NCBI GenBank assembly: GCA_022833215.1
Contig: JAIPUZ010000054.1
Location: 1-51,513 of the forward strand
DNA from: Mesorhizobium sp.
GTDB lineage: Bacteria; Pseudomonadota; Alphaproteobacteria; Rhizobiales; Rhizobiaceae
Length of the DNA stretch: 51,513 bases
Direction: 5' to 3'
Shown: piece after piece, positions 38,824-46,972 of the stretch
Position numbering within the stretch: the stretch's first letter is position 1
How the letters are laid out: each line of letters starts with the position of its first letter
Position numbers and translations under genes: made by a program
The notes under the pieces: model-generated
Databases searched by the model: none
Told to the model about the DNA's origin: nothing
The model's input: only the letters and a program-made list of their open reading frames with translations

Positions 38824-39397
38824 TGCCGATCTCCTTCAGAACTTCGGCCTTGGCGGCGTTCAGTTCGGCCATCGCCGCAGTGCTGCCCCCAGCGTCGGGA
38901 TGGGCCTTCTTGGCAGCCTGCCGATAGGCAGTCTCGACTTGCTCGCGGCTGACGGGACCCGAGTTGAATTGCAGCACATCACGCCACGGTTTCTTTCCGC
39001 CAGGCGAAGGTAGGGCGGCAAAGCCCGTGAAGGTCGCCCGGACGATGTGCAAGCCGCCGTGGCGCAACTCTGTGCGGCGGGCCTCGATGACGTGGTGGAT
39101 CGCCTGCAGGTTATCCTCGACCTTCGGGTATCTGTCCACGGCGATGCAAACCGACAAGCCATCCCATGTGAACCAGACGGCGACGCCCGGATCGGCTGGC
39201 TTCTGCTCGCCCAGCGTCACATTCGAGGAGATGACAAGTCCGTCAATCTTCTTCCCGCTATCACGCGAAAAGGCGAAGAGGCTGTCACGGACATTGTTGA
39301 GTGCACCGTTGAGGGATGTCCGGAACTGCGATTTCACCGGCGTTTTGGTGCGCGGCATCGTCGCCGGCCAAGTCAGGGGGAAGGCGGTCGGCTGCAT
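38816..39397 (-). CDS. Phage protein with C-terminal J-domain-like segment
   Basis: 193 residues from the ATG at 39397, which overlaps the helicase stop by one base. Residues 1-125 are an unrecognised domain. The C-terminus reads REQVETAYRQAAKKAHPDAG with the HPD tripeptide of J-domains at 166-168, followed by a helix IV-like segment. A J-domain could recruit host DnaK during phage replication, as I infer from the family. An upstream in-frame start at 39451 is less likely. Confidence 0.75.
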   Translation of the reverse strand: MQPTAFPLTWPATMPRTKTPVKSQFRTSLNGALNNVRDSLFAFSRDSGKKIDGLVISSNVTLGEQKPADPGVAVWFTWDGLSVCIAVDRYPKVEDNLQAIHHVIEARRTELRHGGLHIVRATFTGFAALPSPGGKKPWRDVLQFNSGPVSREQVETAYRQAAKKAHPDAGGSTAAMAELNAAKAEVLKEIGNG

Positions 39398-40527
39398 CAC
39401 ATCACCACCGTGATCTTTTCGGCCGCGCGGGTCAGGCCGGTGTAAAGCCACCGGGCGCGGTCGGATTGGAAGGAACCGGATTCATCGAAAAGGACGACGT
39501 TGTCCCACTGGCTGCCCTGCGCCTTGTGGACGGTCAGGGCATAGCCGTAATCAAACTGCTGGAGCCCGTTCAGTTCACGCCAAGGAACCTCATTCCCGCG
39601 ACCCTCGAAGAACTCCTTGCGCACGCACACCTCGACCGGCTCGGTCGATTCGAAATCGAGCGACGTGACGTGCATGCGAACGGTATGATCGTTGAGGTGG
39701 CCGCGTCGGCGCTTGAGCAATTCGGTGACGGTCCATAGCCCGCCGTTGAAAATTCCCTTGTTCCGGTCGTTCTTGAGGCAGACGAGAGTATCGTTGACCT
39801 CGGGCATGAGATCCTTGCGGCCGTGAAGCTGGCGCATGCGGGTGTTGTAAGCTGCCCGGGTGCAATTCAGGCCGACAAGGACCTGATCGGCGTTCATGAC
39901 TAGGTCAGAATTGACTTCGCCGCGCCGGATGATCTCGCTGTCGCCGTAGACGCCATAGTCGAGTTGACCGCCCTCGCGAATTGTCGTCGCCATTCGGACG
40001 ATAGGGCTTTCAGCTGCCTGCCGATGGATTTCCGTCAACATGACGTCAGGGTCAGCTTCGGTGAAGAAACCGCCACCTTTGACCGGCGGAAGCTGGGCCG
40101 GATCGCCCAACACAAGAACCGGAACGCCGAACGACAGGATATCCCGGCCGATTTCCTCATCAACCATGGAGCATTCGTCGATCACGAACAGGGCGGCGTC
40201 TGCGAGCTCGTCCACGTCTTTCAGGACGAACTTCTTGACGCCGGTCTCCGGGTTGAAATCTACGCTGTAGATTGTGGCGTGGATTGTCATCGCGCCCCGG
40301 CAGCCGTTCTTGCGCATGACCATCGCTGCCTTGCCGGTATAGGCCATGTAGAGCACGTAGCCCTTCAGACCGTCCGCGAAATGCCGGGCGAGGGTGGTTT
40401 TGCCGGTGCCGGCGTAGCCGAACACTCGGAAAACCTGCTTGCGGTCGAGGCCGCTGTTGTACCAGCGGTTGACGGCATCGAGCGCAGCGGCCTGCTGTGG
40501 CGACCATGTGCGGGTTTCAGTCGACAT
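39397..40527 (-). CDS. RecD/Dda-type superfamily 1B DNA helicase
   Basis: 376 residues. Walker A is FGYAGTGKTT (Lys43, Thr44), Walker B VIDECSMVDEE, motif III LGDPAQLPPV. The C-terminal UvrD_C_2 segment is YGYALTVHKAQGSQWDNVVL, with TGLTRAAEKITVV at the end. The layout is that of phage Dda-like 5'-to-3' helicases annotated as RecD or exonuclease V alpha homologues. It is probably a replication or recombination helicase of the prophage. Confidence 0.9.
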   Translation of the reverse strand: MSTETRTWSPQQAAALDAVNRWYNSGLDRKQVFRVFGYAGTGKTTLARHFADGLKGYVLYMAYTGKAAMVMRKNGCRGAMTIHATIYSVDFNPETGVKKFVLKDVDELADAALFVIDECSMVDEEIGRDILSFGVPVLVLGDPAQLPPVKGGGFFTEADPDVMLTEIHRQAAESPIVRMATTIREGGQLDYGVYGDSEIIRRGEVNSDLVMNADQVLVGLNCTRAAYNTRMRQLHGRKDLMPEVNDTLVCLKNDRNKGIFNGGLWTVTELLKRRRGHLNDHTVRMHVTSLDFESTEPVEVCVRKEFFEGRGNEVPWRELNGLQQFDYGYALTVHKAQGSQWDNVVLFDESGSFQSDRARWLYTGLTRAAEKITVVM

Positions 40528-41107
40528 CGCACGTCTCCGAATAGGTTGATGGGGCCACGATCCGATCGCGCATTGTCATGCCGTCGGTGCCTGGCACCGG
40601 CGCATCCAGCGAGACCGTCTTGAAATGATCGAACATGCGGTTGTGGGCGCGCAACGCATTGCGAACCGCGTCCGCCATCTTGTCGTGCGGCACTTGCCTC
40701 TCCAGCACCTGAAGGCAGACTGTGCCGGCCACATCGTCCCTTATGTGTGGCGGAAGACCGCGCGGCAGCAGCGCGACAATCTGCTGGTAGACCCTATCGG
40801 GGTTAACTCTGATTCGATCTTCACTGGTGAGTTTGCGCCTGTACAGCTTGTTGTACTCGCCCAGCCGCGCGGCGTTCCGCTTCTTGTAGTCAGCGTGCTT
40901 GGCGTTCCTGATGTCCCTGTTTTCGGCTCTGTACTCGGCCTGCCGCGTGTACTCCCTGCGCCTCCGTTCAGTGTAGGCTTCGGGGTCTTGCCGGAGCTTA
41001 TCCCGATACCTCTGCTCGCGTAACCGGGCTTTCTCGCGCGAGGTCATGCGGTCCCATTCGTGAGATGGGATGCCAAAGCTGTTTGGTGAGTTCTTGTAAC
41101 GGGACAT
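40517..41107 (-). CDS. Prophage hypothetical protein, highly basic N-terminus
   Basis: 196 residues from MSRYKNSPNSFGIP at 41107; a longer frame to 41320 runs through the neighbouring gene and lacks a ribosome site. Residues 20-95 are very rich in Arg, Lys and Tyr (REKARLREQRYRDKLRQDPE). The C-terminus has DDVAGTVCLQVLERQVPHDK and HFKTVSLDAPVPGTDGMTMR, loosely like sigma-factor region 2/3 phrasing. I would not call it a sigma factor without a profile search. Confidence 0.65.
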   Translation of the reverse strand: MSRYKNSPNSFGIPSHEWDRMTSREKARLREQRYRDKLRQDPEAYTERRRREYTRQAEYRAENRDIRNAKHADYKKRNAARLGEYNKLYRRKLTSEDRIRVNPDRVYQQIVALLPRGLPPHIRDDVAGTVCLQVLERQVPHDKMADAVRNALRAHNRMFDHFKTVSLDAPVPGTDGMTMRDRIVAPSTYSETCDVD

Positions 41108-41109
41108 CG

Positions 41110-41322
41110 TCACATCTCCCGCTTTGGCCGCATCAGGTAGCCCACGCCGGCCTCGCCATCGATAGTCAGGCCCTCGCGGCGGAGGTCTTCCACGTAGCGA
41201 TAGACGGTGCGCGACGAAACGCCGACCTTTCCGGCGATCTCGTCGGCGGTGACCAGACCCTTTTGCAGAAGGCTGACAATCTTCTGCATGCGGCGGTATC
41301 GGGTTTCGCAGCGCCTGCACAT
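41110..41322 (-). CDS. Small helix-turn-helix protein (HTH_11 type)
   Basis: 70 residues from MCRRCETRYRRMQKIVSLL at 41322 (TGATG overlap with the exonuclease). The HTH is TADEIAGKVGVSSRTVYRYV, followed by EDLRREGLTI and a wing GEAGVGYLM. This resembles the HTH_11 (DeoR/BirA-like) fold. It is probably a regulator of the phage early operon. CxxC at residues 2-5 may bind metal. Confidence 0.75.
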   Translation of the reverse strand: MCRRCETRYRRMQKIVSLLQKGLVTADEIAGKVGVSSRTVYRYVEDLRREGLTIDGEAGVGYLMRPKREM

Positions 41323-42026
41323 CACCGCGCCTCCCGCAAAGCAGCGACCGCGGAGAACTTCACGTCCTCTCCAAACTCGCTTTTGTCGATGACCCACTGG
41401 AGATAGCCGGGATCATTGCGGGCGATTTCGCTGAAGAACTTCCCGCGATGCTTGTTCCCGCCCGGGAAGCGCAGGAGCCGTATCGGGTTCGCGCTGATGT
41501 CGAGCAGTTGCTCGACCGTGTGGGTCTCCAGCAGCTTGAGCAGGATGTGCGCCGTCACCCACGTATCCGGGCCAGCTCGGTGGCTGGGTTGGGCGCGAGC
41601 ATCGTCTGCTGGAACAAGGCCGAGTTCGTACCGGATCGAGCCGTTCGAATGGCTCTGAAGGTCGGGCCACGCCACGCGCGCGGCCTTGAAGGTGCAGATG
41701 TACGGCAACTGCGTCCGCAAGAACCGGCTATCGAACGCCCAGTTGTGCGAGCATAGAATGTCGGCGCCCAGTGCCACGTCCTGCCTGATATCGTCCGGAT
41801 CGGCACCGTAGCGGCATTCGTCTTCGGTGATGTGATGGACGGCCATCGCCGGGAAGCTGATCGCCATGCCCGGATTGACGAGGACCGATTCCGGCCCGCG
41901 CTCGATTTGCCAGCCATTCGGGAACAGACGGACATCGGTCCAGCCGATCTCGACCATCTCGGCGGGATCGTCGATGCCGGTCGTTTCGGTGTCGATGACG
42001 CGAATGAGGGTGAAGGGGTCAGCCAT
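41322..42026 (-). CDS. DnaQ-like 3'-5' exonuclease (first of two)
   Basis: 234 residues from the ATG at 42026, which has GGAGGGAGG upstream. Exonuclease motif I is RVIDTETTGIDD (Asp12, Glu14), motif II lies in LCSHNWAFDSRFL, and the third acidic motif is near HRAGPDTWVTAHILLKLLE. DEDDh-type phage exonucleases of this size often read ...HRGKFFSEIARNDPGYLQWV at the C-terminus, as here. It overlaps the upstream gene by eight bases. Confidence 0.85.
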   Translation of the reverse strand: MADPFTLIRVIDTETTGIDDPAEMVEIGWTDVRLFPNGWQIERGPESVLVNPGMAISFPAMAVHHITEDECRYGADPDDIRQDVALGADILCSHNWAFDSRFLRTQLPYICTFKAARVAWPDLQSHSNGSIRYELGLVPADDARAQPSHRAGPDTWVTAHILLKLLETHTVEQLLDISANPIRLLRFPGGNKHRGKFFSEIARNDPGYLQWVIDKSEFGEDVKFSAVAALREAR

Positions 42027-42345
42027 GGTTGCCTCCCTCCGTGCGAAACCATGCCCTGTCAAAATCTAGCATGGCCTCAGCCGGGCTATGGCCGGTGCCG
42101 ACAACACCAGTAGGAAGATCGCCGTAGATTGCGAGCCATCCATTGCCGTCCTGCATGAGCGCCGGACGGTAAATGGTAGATGGTCGTTGCAACTCGGAGG
42201 CAATATTCAGAAATTCGGTCTTCACCGATTCGACCGACCAACCGATATCGAATGCCTGACGCGCCGCGTCGCTGACGGCCTGACCAATATCTCCGCCGGT
42301 GATCTTGCTGCGCACTGCGTCGTAGATTTCTTGGCTGTAGCTCAT
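42019..42345 (-). CDS. Prophage hypothetical protein
   Basis: 108 residues. The first half is helical (YSQEIYDAVRSKITGGDIGQ). The second half has GWLAIYGDLPTGVVGTGHSP and AEAMLDFDRAWF, a pattern seen in small phage proteins next to recombination genes. No function known to me. It lies between the two exonuclease genes, overlapping each by one to eight bases. Confidence 0.65.
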   Translation of the reverse strand: MSYSQEIYDAVRSKITGGDIGQAVSDAARQAFDIGWSVESVKTEFLNIASELQRPSTIYRPALMQDGNGWLAIYGDLPTGVVGTGHSPAEAMLDFDRAWFRTEGGNHG

Positions 42346-43022
42346 CAGAACCGCTCCGGCATCGCTGCTTCGGGGAGCGGATCGACCGAGGCGGGAGCCG
42401 TCGGCGGAACCTTGGCGAGATGAACGCGGGCTTCCGGCAGCGCGCCAACAGCGTGCAAGTGGCGGAATAGGGCCAGCGTGGCGCGCGTGTCACCCTTTGC
42501 CGAGTGCGCGTCATCGATGACAATGCCAAGGTGCGCGGCGCAGTCTGTCAGCTTCGGGAAGCCACGGCCGCCGCCCGCCTTCTTCACGCCCAGAGCCATC
42601 GCCGCGCGCATGACGCAGATGTTGGGCGTCTCATCGAAGAGGTCGGGCTGGCCGGCGCGCCTAAGCTCGCCGCGCATCATCTTGCAATCGAACTGCGCAT
42701 TGAAGGCGACCATGACGTAGCCGTCCTTGACGGTTCTACTGTAGGTGTCGAGAACCAGATCGACCGGCGTCCCGTTCTCTTCCAGAAATTGCGTTGTCAG
42801 GCCGTTCACCGCGCCGGCTTCGGCCGGCATCTCCCATCCGTCTGGCGTCACGTACAGATCGATTTCGTTCTCTTCCTTGAGGTCTTCATCAAGGAGGATC
42901 ATGTTGAGGTGAGCGAGACGCGGCTGACGTGGATCATCGGCGGGTATCGGTGCGCCGGTGTCAGGATCCTTGAATAGGAAGAGACCGGTAGTCTCGGTAT
43001 CGAAGATGCAATATTTCGGCAT
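42345..43022 (-). CDS. DnaQ-like 3'-5' exonuclease (second of two)
   Basis: 225 residues. Motif I is YCIFDTETTGLFLF (Asp8, Glu10), motif II FNAQFDCKMM, and motif III AHSAKGDTRATLALFRHL, with the His and Asp of the DEDDh class. It is different enough from the 41322-42026 protein that it is not a recent duplicate. Such enzymes in phages may supply proofreading or end-trimming. Confidence 0.88.
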   Translation of the reverse strand: MPKYCIFDTETTGLFLFKDPDTGAPIPADDPRQPRLAHLNMILLDEDLKEENEIDLYVTPDGWEMPAEAGAVNGLTTQFLEENGTPVDLVLDTYSRTVKDGYVMVAFNAQFDCKMMRGELRRAGQPDLFDETPNICVMRAAMALGVKKAGGGRGFPKLTDCAAHLGIVIDDAHSAKGDTRATLALFRHLHAVGALPEARVHLAKVPPTAPASVDPLPEAAMPERF

Positions 43023-43023
43023 T

Positions 43024-43164
43024 TCAGGCTCCTTTCAGGACCTTGATTTTGGAAATGAAGCCGCTGCCCTTTTTCTTCAGGGCGATCTCGCGCGCCGCAG
43101 TCGGGTTGGGGGCGGGGACGTCGATCACGTCCCCATCCGTGAAGTGGACGCGAAAGGTCGTCAT
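43024..43164 (-). CDS. 46-residue prophage protein
   Basis: A short gene with an ATGA overlap with the upstream gene (ATG at 43164) and a stop one base before the second exonuclease gene. The product begins MTTFRVHFTDGDVIDVPAPN and ends with a basic KKKGSGFISKIKVLKGA. A ribosome site for the next gene (AAAGGAGCC) lies at its end. Function unknown; it has a small beta-rich plan. Confidence 0.65.
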   Translation of the reverse strand: MTTFRVHFTDGDVIDVPAPNPTAAREIALKKKGSGFISKIKVLKGA

Positions 43165-43487
43165 GACCGGATCGCCTTGTGCTTCATGACGATTTTCGGC
43201 GTTTCGAGTTCGGGGACGGGCTCGACCTCAGCGAAATCCGGATCGCCAGCGACAAGGATCTGGTCGGCAGCCTCGAAGGCCTGAATGGCGACGCGCGTCT
43301 GGCGAAGCTGCTCGGTCTTGTCCTCGATGTCGGCCACCAAGGCGCGCTCGTCGGCGCGGAAGCGCTCGAGCATGTTCTCGACCGATGCACGGCCGCGATC
43401 GAGAAGGGATGCCGGGAAGTCGTCCGGCTGGATTTCCTCGGGCGACAGATCGACCCGCTGGCCGACGAGAGGCGAGAACCAAGCCAT
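43161..43487 (-). CDS. Prophage hypothetical protein, coiled-coil-like
   Basis: 108 residues. The middle (ENMLERFRADERALVADIED) and following helical segments suggest a coiled coil, and the C-terminus is basic. It lies between RecT and the 46-residue gene, with spacing of three bases to the RecT stop. No family recognised. Confidence 0.6.
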   Translation of the reverse strand: MAWFSPLVGQRVDLSPEEIQPDDFPASLLDRGRASVENMLERFRADERALVADIEDKTEQLRQTRVAIQAFEAADQILVAGDPDFAEVEPVPELETPKIVMKHKAIRS

Positions 43488-43490
43488 GGC

Positions 43491-44606
43491 CTATTCCTCC
43501 TCATCGGCGCCTGGCTCGCGGTCTTCCGCAACGCCAGTGTCGAAGCCATCGAGGAATGCGGCCATAAGGCGCTCGTCCTTGCGGAACTCGGCTGGCACAG
43601 CCTTGCGGCTCATGCCCTTGTCGCGGGCATCAGCACCGCGCCGTCGCGCCTCTGCGATAGGGTCGCCGTCATCCGACCGGGGGGCGGGATCGGATGACGG
43701 CTTGCTGGCGGCCTTGCCCTGAGGGGAGGCTTTGCCGCCTTCGGAACCGGCGGGGGAATCCTGCTCCGAATTCTGTTCGTGGTCGATGACCTCTCCGTTA
43801 TCTGGGTCGGCATCGATTGGGTCGTCTTCAGCGATCTGGTCGAGCCGGTCAGCAAGTGAGCGCGGACGGCGCTCCTGCGCCTCTTCCTTCGCGCCCTTCA
43901 TGTCGTATAGCTCGTCGTCGCGGCGGATCAGGTCATCGAGATCCGTGGACATGGGGAGCACCTTCGAATGGCGCTTGGCGACGGTTTTGCGCGCCATCTC
44001 GCCCCAATCCGTCGACCACGGTGTCGACTTGATGTAACCGGCCTTGAAAGCCTTCCAGCCATCCGAACGATCACGGATCGCGTTGATCTCGTCGGCGGAC
44101 ATGACCTCGTAGGATTTGGTCCCGTCTTTGAGGACACAGACGGAGTAGGCACCGACGGGCTCACCGCGCGGGGCTTTCAGATCGTAGGTATGGTTGATCT
44201 GCGGCGCGTCGCCCAATTGGAACTGGAAGAAGTCGTTCTCGAAAACGACATGGGCGTCCCACGTCGAAATCTCTCCGCTGTTGCGCGCCTTCTTCCGCAC
44301 GCCGGCGATCATCGGCTGCCAAGTGATCGAAAAGCCATTCTTCGATTTGCGAAGGACAAGCGCTCCCTCACGGCCGTCGGGCAGCAATCCGTCCTGTGCC
44401 GCTTTCATCGAAGCGTTGAACAATTCCTTGCGAGGGGCCTGCAAGAGTTGCGGGTTGTTCTGGATCGCGGTCATGACGACACGGGCGAACCGCTCGACCG
44501 GGATATGAGCTGGAAGGACGGCCTTGAACTGGTCGCCCATGCGCTCAAACTGGTCGCGAACGACCTCGATCTCGCGCGGGCCGTCGGATTTCGTCACTGC
44601 GTTCAT
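43491..44606 (-). CDS. recT: RecT-family single-strand annealing recombinase
   Basis: 371 residues. The RecT core spans about residues 20-250: LPAHIPVERFARVVMTAIQN, then GLLPDGREGALV, ITWQPMIAGVRKKARNSGEI and TPWSTDWGEMARKTVAKRHS. It ends in a long acidic, Ser/Asp-rich tail and a C-terminal helical segment (GMSRKAVPAEFRKDERLMAA). It should anneal complementary single strands in phage recombination. No RecE-type 5'-3' exonuclease is visible beside it, only the two DnaQ-like enzymes further along the operon. Confidence 0.93.
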   Translation of the reverse strand: MNAVTKSDGPREIEVVRDQFERMGDQFKAVLPAHIPVERFARVVMTAIQNNPQLLQAPRKELFNASMKAAQDGLLPDGREGALVLRKSKNGFSITWQPMIAGVRKKARNSGEISTWDAHVVFENDFFQFQLGDAPQINHTYDLKAPRGEPVGAYSVCVLKDGTKSYEVMSADEINAIRDRSDGWKAFKAGYIKSTPWSTDWGEMARKTVAKRHSKVLPMSTDLDDLIRRDDELYDMKGAKEEAQERRPRSLADRLDQIAEDDPIDADPDNGEVIDHEQNSEQDSPAGSEGGKASPQGKAASKPSSDPAPRSDDGDPIAEARRRGADARDKGMSRKAVPAEFRKDERLMAAFLDGFDTGVAEDREPGADEEE

Positions 44607-44634
44607 CGCAAATATCTCCTGTTGCCGCTGGCGA

Positions 44635-45288
44635 TCAGCGGAGCTGGGCCTTGGTGGATTGGAAGATTTCGACCCCGGTCAGCGGAACGGTGTCGCGGTT
44701 GGCGCGAACGTGTGCCCGGATGGCTTTCTCGATCACGTCGATGCCGATATGCGCGCGCAGCGGGCCGTTCAGATCGACCTGGCTGACATCGACGATGCGG
44801 AAGTCCCAAGACTTGCGCTCGCTGATCGTGCCGGCTTCGGTGCGCACCGGGCCAGCGCCGGCGCCGAGGGCCTGCGCTTCAAGGTGCTTGGCGCGATGCT
44901 CGGCCTTTTCGGCCTCCTGCAAGGCGACGTCGGCAATGATCTCGCTCTCGCTGGCGGCGGCTTCCTCAAGCTTTCGCTGGGCCTCCTGACGGGCAGCCTC
45001 GGCCTTGGCCGCAGCTTCCGCTGCCGCCTTGCGGCGCTGTTCCTCGGCATATGCGCCAGCCAAACTTTCGGCCGCGTTCTTGATGCGCAGGCAGCGAGCA
45101 TGGAGGCTTTCCGGATGAGGATTGGTGTTGACGCCAAACAGCCGGTTCCAGTCGTTGACTTCCTCACGGATCGGCGAAACGACCTCCTCGCGCCTATCGC
45201 AGACCTGCTTAGCGATCTTTTTCGACGCGAGCCCGATGGAAACCCACGTGTCGCGCTCGTTGTCGTTGGCAACCTTGCCGTCGGTCAT
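44635..45288 (-). CDS. Prophage coiled-coil protein at the head of the early operon
   Basis: 217 residues. ATG at 45288 is preceded by AAAGGACAGC. The centre (about residues 80-140) is Ala/Glu/Lys-rich coiled coil (EEQRRKAAAEAAAKAEAARQ). The C-terminal domain RKSWDFRIVDVSQVDLNG and HIGIDVIEKAIRAHVRANRD recurs in phage proteins encoded next to recT. It is the first leftward gene; the DNA upstream is a broken methyltransferase instead of a normal control region. Confidence 0.75.
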   Translation of the reverse strand: MTDGKVANDNERDTWVSIGLASKKIAKQVCDRREEVVSPIREEVNDWNRLFGVNTNPHPESLHARCLRIKNAAESLAGAYAEEQRRKAAAEAAAKAEAARQEAQRKLEEAAASESEIIADVALQEAEKAEHRAKHLEAQALGAGAGPVRTEAGTISERKSWDFRIVDVSQVDLNGPLRAHIGIDVIEKAIRAHVRANRDTVPLTGVEIFQSTKAQLR

Positions 45289-45970
45289 GCTGTCCTTTGC
45301 GGCGTTCGCGCGGGCAGCCAGCGCCTCGAAGGGCTATGCCGACGAGCGGGTAAGCAAGAGCCGCGAGGAATACAGCCTGGCGCGCTGGCAACTCGATGCT
45401 CACGCGCACTGGCGTTCCAGCGGCGACCGCCTGCTGACCCGCGAGGAATGGGCGCAGATACCGCCGCGCGCCGTGCCCAAGGCCTTTCGGGCCTACAGCG
45501 ATGCCACCGTCTACGATCACGAGGAAACCGTTGCGATTGGCGAGGTCCTGCAATCGAAGGACCGCCTGCCGACCGAATACATGGCGCTGGCGCCGGTCTC
45601 GCACTCCCCATGGATATGGTCGGACGTGGTACGGATGAAGACGCTCAACGGGAGCCAGTCGCGGCGCAACGTCGAGCTCCATATTTGCCCTCTCCAGATC
45701 GACATCGTGGACAGGCTGATCGACCGGTATTCGAACCCGGGCGATGTTGTCTACGACCCGTTCGGCGGGCTGATGACCGTGCCGTATCGCGCCATCGCCA
45801 AGGGCCGATTCGGAATGGCTTCAGAGTTGAACGCTACGTCGTTCAAGGACGGCCTCTACTACTGCCGCGAAGCCGAGGCGAAGCGGAACGTGCCGAGCCT
45901 ATTCGATCTGCTGGAAGCGCCTTCCATTGAGCCGAGCTTGGACGATCTGACCTCGGAGGCGGTGCGATGA
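45287..45970 (+). pseudogene. C-terminal remnant of a phage DNA methyltransferase
   Basis: The recognisable part begins near 45335 (GYADERVSKSREEYSLARWQ) and ends with ICPLQIDIVDRLIDRYSNPG, DVVYDPFGGLMTVPYRAI and VPSLFDLLEAP. DPFGG is the SAM-binding motif I of N6/N4 methyltransferases in the permuted phage order, where it lies near the C-terminus. The upstream catalytic DPPY/SPPW-type motif and the rest of the N-terminal half are missing. The frame can be opened by an ATG at 45287, which overlaps the divergent gene start but has no ribosome site. Probably a deletion remnant and inactive. Confidence 0.75.
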
Positions 45971-46254
45971 ACGAAGCACGCGTCCGCGCCGTCCCGGTTT
46001 TCAATGGCTGGGAAGGCCATTTCCGCAAGCTGCACAAGGCCGACTGGTTCCCGGTTGAGGTGAACGGCATCGCGCAACTCTTTGAAACGGAAGAGAAAGC
46101 GAAGATTGCGGCATACGAGGCGATGACGCGCCACCACTTTGGCGACGGCATCCTCAGCGAGGGCGAGCGCACCAGCGCGGCAAGGTCGAAGGCCGAAGAA
46201 CTCTTCGGCGCGATTTTCAGGCGTGGTCGCAAGATCGAGGTGGTGCGGCGCTAA
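45967..46254 (+). CDS. Prophage hypothetical protein
   Basis: 95 residues; starts within the methyltransferase stop (ATGA). It reads RAVPVFNGWEGHFRKLHKAD and LFETEEKAKIAAYEAMTRHH, a small mixed alpha/beta protein of unknown role that commonly follows phage methyltransferases. Intact as far as can be seen. Confidence 0.6.
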   Translation: MNEARVRAVPVFNGWEGHFRKLHKADWFPVEVNGIAQLFETEEKAKIAAYEAMTRHHFGDGILSEGERTSAARSKAEELFGAIFRRGRKIEVVRR

Positions 46255-46255
46255 C

Positions 46256-46363
46256 ATGTCATCCGATTTCAACGTCCCAATCGAACAGGTTGCCCTTCGT
46301 GTCCTGCCGGAATTCATGGGAGAGCCGAACAAGGCTCTCTCTTCGCGTTCGGAGCTGCGCTGA
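46256..46363 (+). pseudogene. N-terminal stub of a phage primase/DNA-replication protein
   Basis: ATG at 46256 gives only 35 residues: a helical start (FNVPIEQVALRVL) then GEPNKALSSRSELR and a TGA at 46361-46363. In phage primases and primase-helicases a segment of the form GEPNxxxSxxxELRFGxxGS opens the zinc-finger region, so the gene stops just where the ELR-FG motif should continue. The bases after the junction belong to a tail gene in another frame. This is an inference from motif memory. Confidence 0.55.
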
Positions 46364-46569
46364 CACCGGCATCGGTGACCATAGAGATGGTACTCGCCAG
46401 TTCCCCGCATGATGTCGAAATGGAGTTCCCCGACTTCGAATTGGCGTCTGCCGATGTGGATGCCGGCTCAGTAGTGCTGTCGCTGACTGTCGACACAATG
46501 GCATCGGAGCCGTTTCCGGCTGACAATTTCACACCCTCATCCTTCGGCGGGCTCTGGGCATCCACCTGA
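46364..46569 (+). pseudogene. C-terminal remnant of a phage tail protein (DUF1833-like)
   Basis: The frame read through the junction gives TPASVTIEMVLASSPHDVEM, then LASADVDAGSVVLSLTVDTM and ASEPFPADNFTPSSFGGLWA to the stop. The xxEPFPxxxFTPSxFGGLW ending is typical of the DUF1833-type protein encoded just before the NlpC/P60 gene in siphovirus tail modules. About the first two-thirds of such a protein is absent. A GTG at 46375 could start a 64-residue product but this looks accidental. Confidence 0.65.
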
Positions 46570-46570
46570 C

Positions 46571-46972
46571 ATGATCGATCTCAATCACTATGTTGGCCTG
46601 CCTTGGCGGGATCGCGGGCGCATGCGCAATGGCTGCGACTGCTGGGGGCTCCTGCGCCTTGTCTATGCCGGGGAGCTGGGCATTGGCCTGCCTGACCATT
46701 CGAATGGCTACGCCGACACGTCAGATCGGCCTGCTGTTGCCGGATTGATCGAGGCGGGGCTGGCAGACTGGATGCCCGTCGCTCCGGGATGTGAGCGTCC
46801 GCTCGATGCCATCCTGATCCGTCAGGCCCCGTGGCATGTCGGCATAATCGTCCGCAGGGGCCTGATGCTCCACATGCCCGAAAACCAATCCAGTTGCATC
46901 GAGCCATATGACACCGGCCGCTGGTCGCGTCGGGTCGAAGGTATTTATCGTCACAGGAGCGCAGCGCCATGA
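46571..46972 (+). CDS. NlpC/P60-family tail assembly peptidase (lambda gpK-like)
   Basis: 133 residues. The catalytic Cys lies in NGCDCWGLLRLVY (Cys24) and the His in APWHVGIIV (His89), with the WRDRGR N-terminal segment of the phage NlpC/P60 clan. It is a predicted cysteine endopeptidase acting in tail-tip assembly or on host peptidoglycan. Its stop overlaps the tail-tip gene start (ATGA). Confidence 0.85.
   Translation: MIDLNHYVGLPWRDRGRMRNGCDCWGLLRLVYAGELGIGLPDHSNGYADTSDRPAVAGLIEAGLADWMPVAPGCERPLDAILIRQAPWHVGIIVRRGLMLHMPENQSSCIEPYDTGRWSRRVEGIYRHRSAAP

Noticed and set aside
40517-41107. Phage sigma factor
   Set aside because: Only loose phrasing near the C-terminus resembles sigma regions; no HTH and no clear region 2.4 or 4.2 motif.
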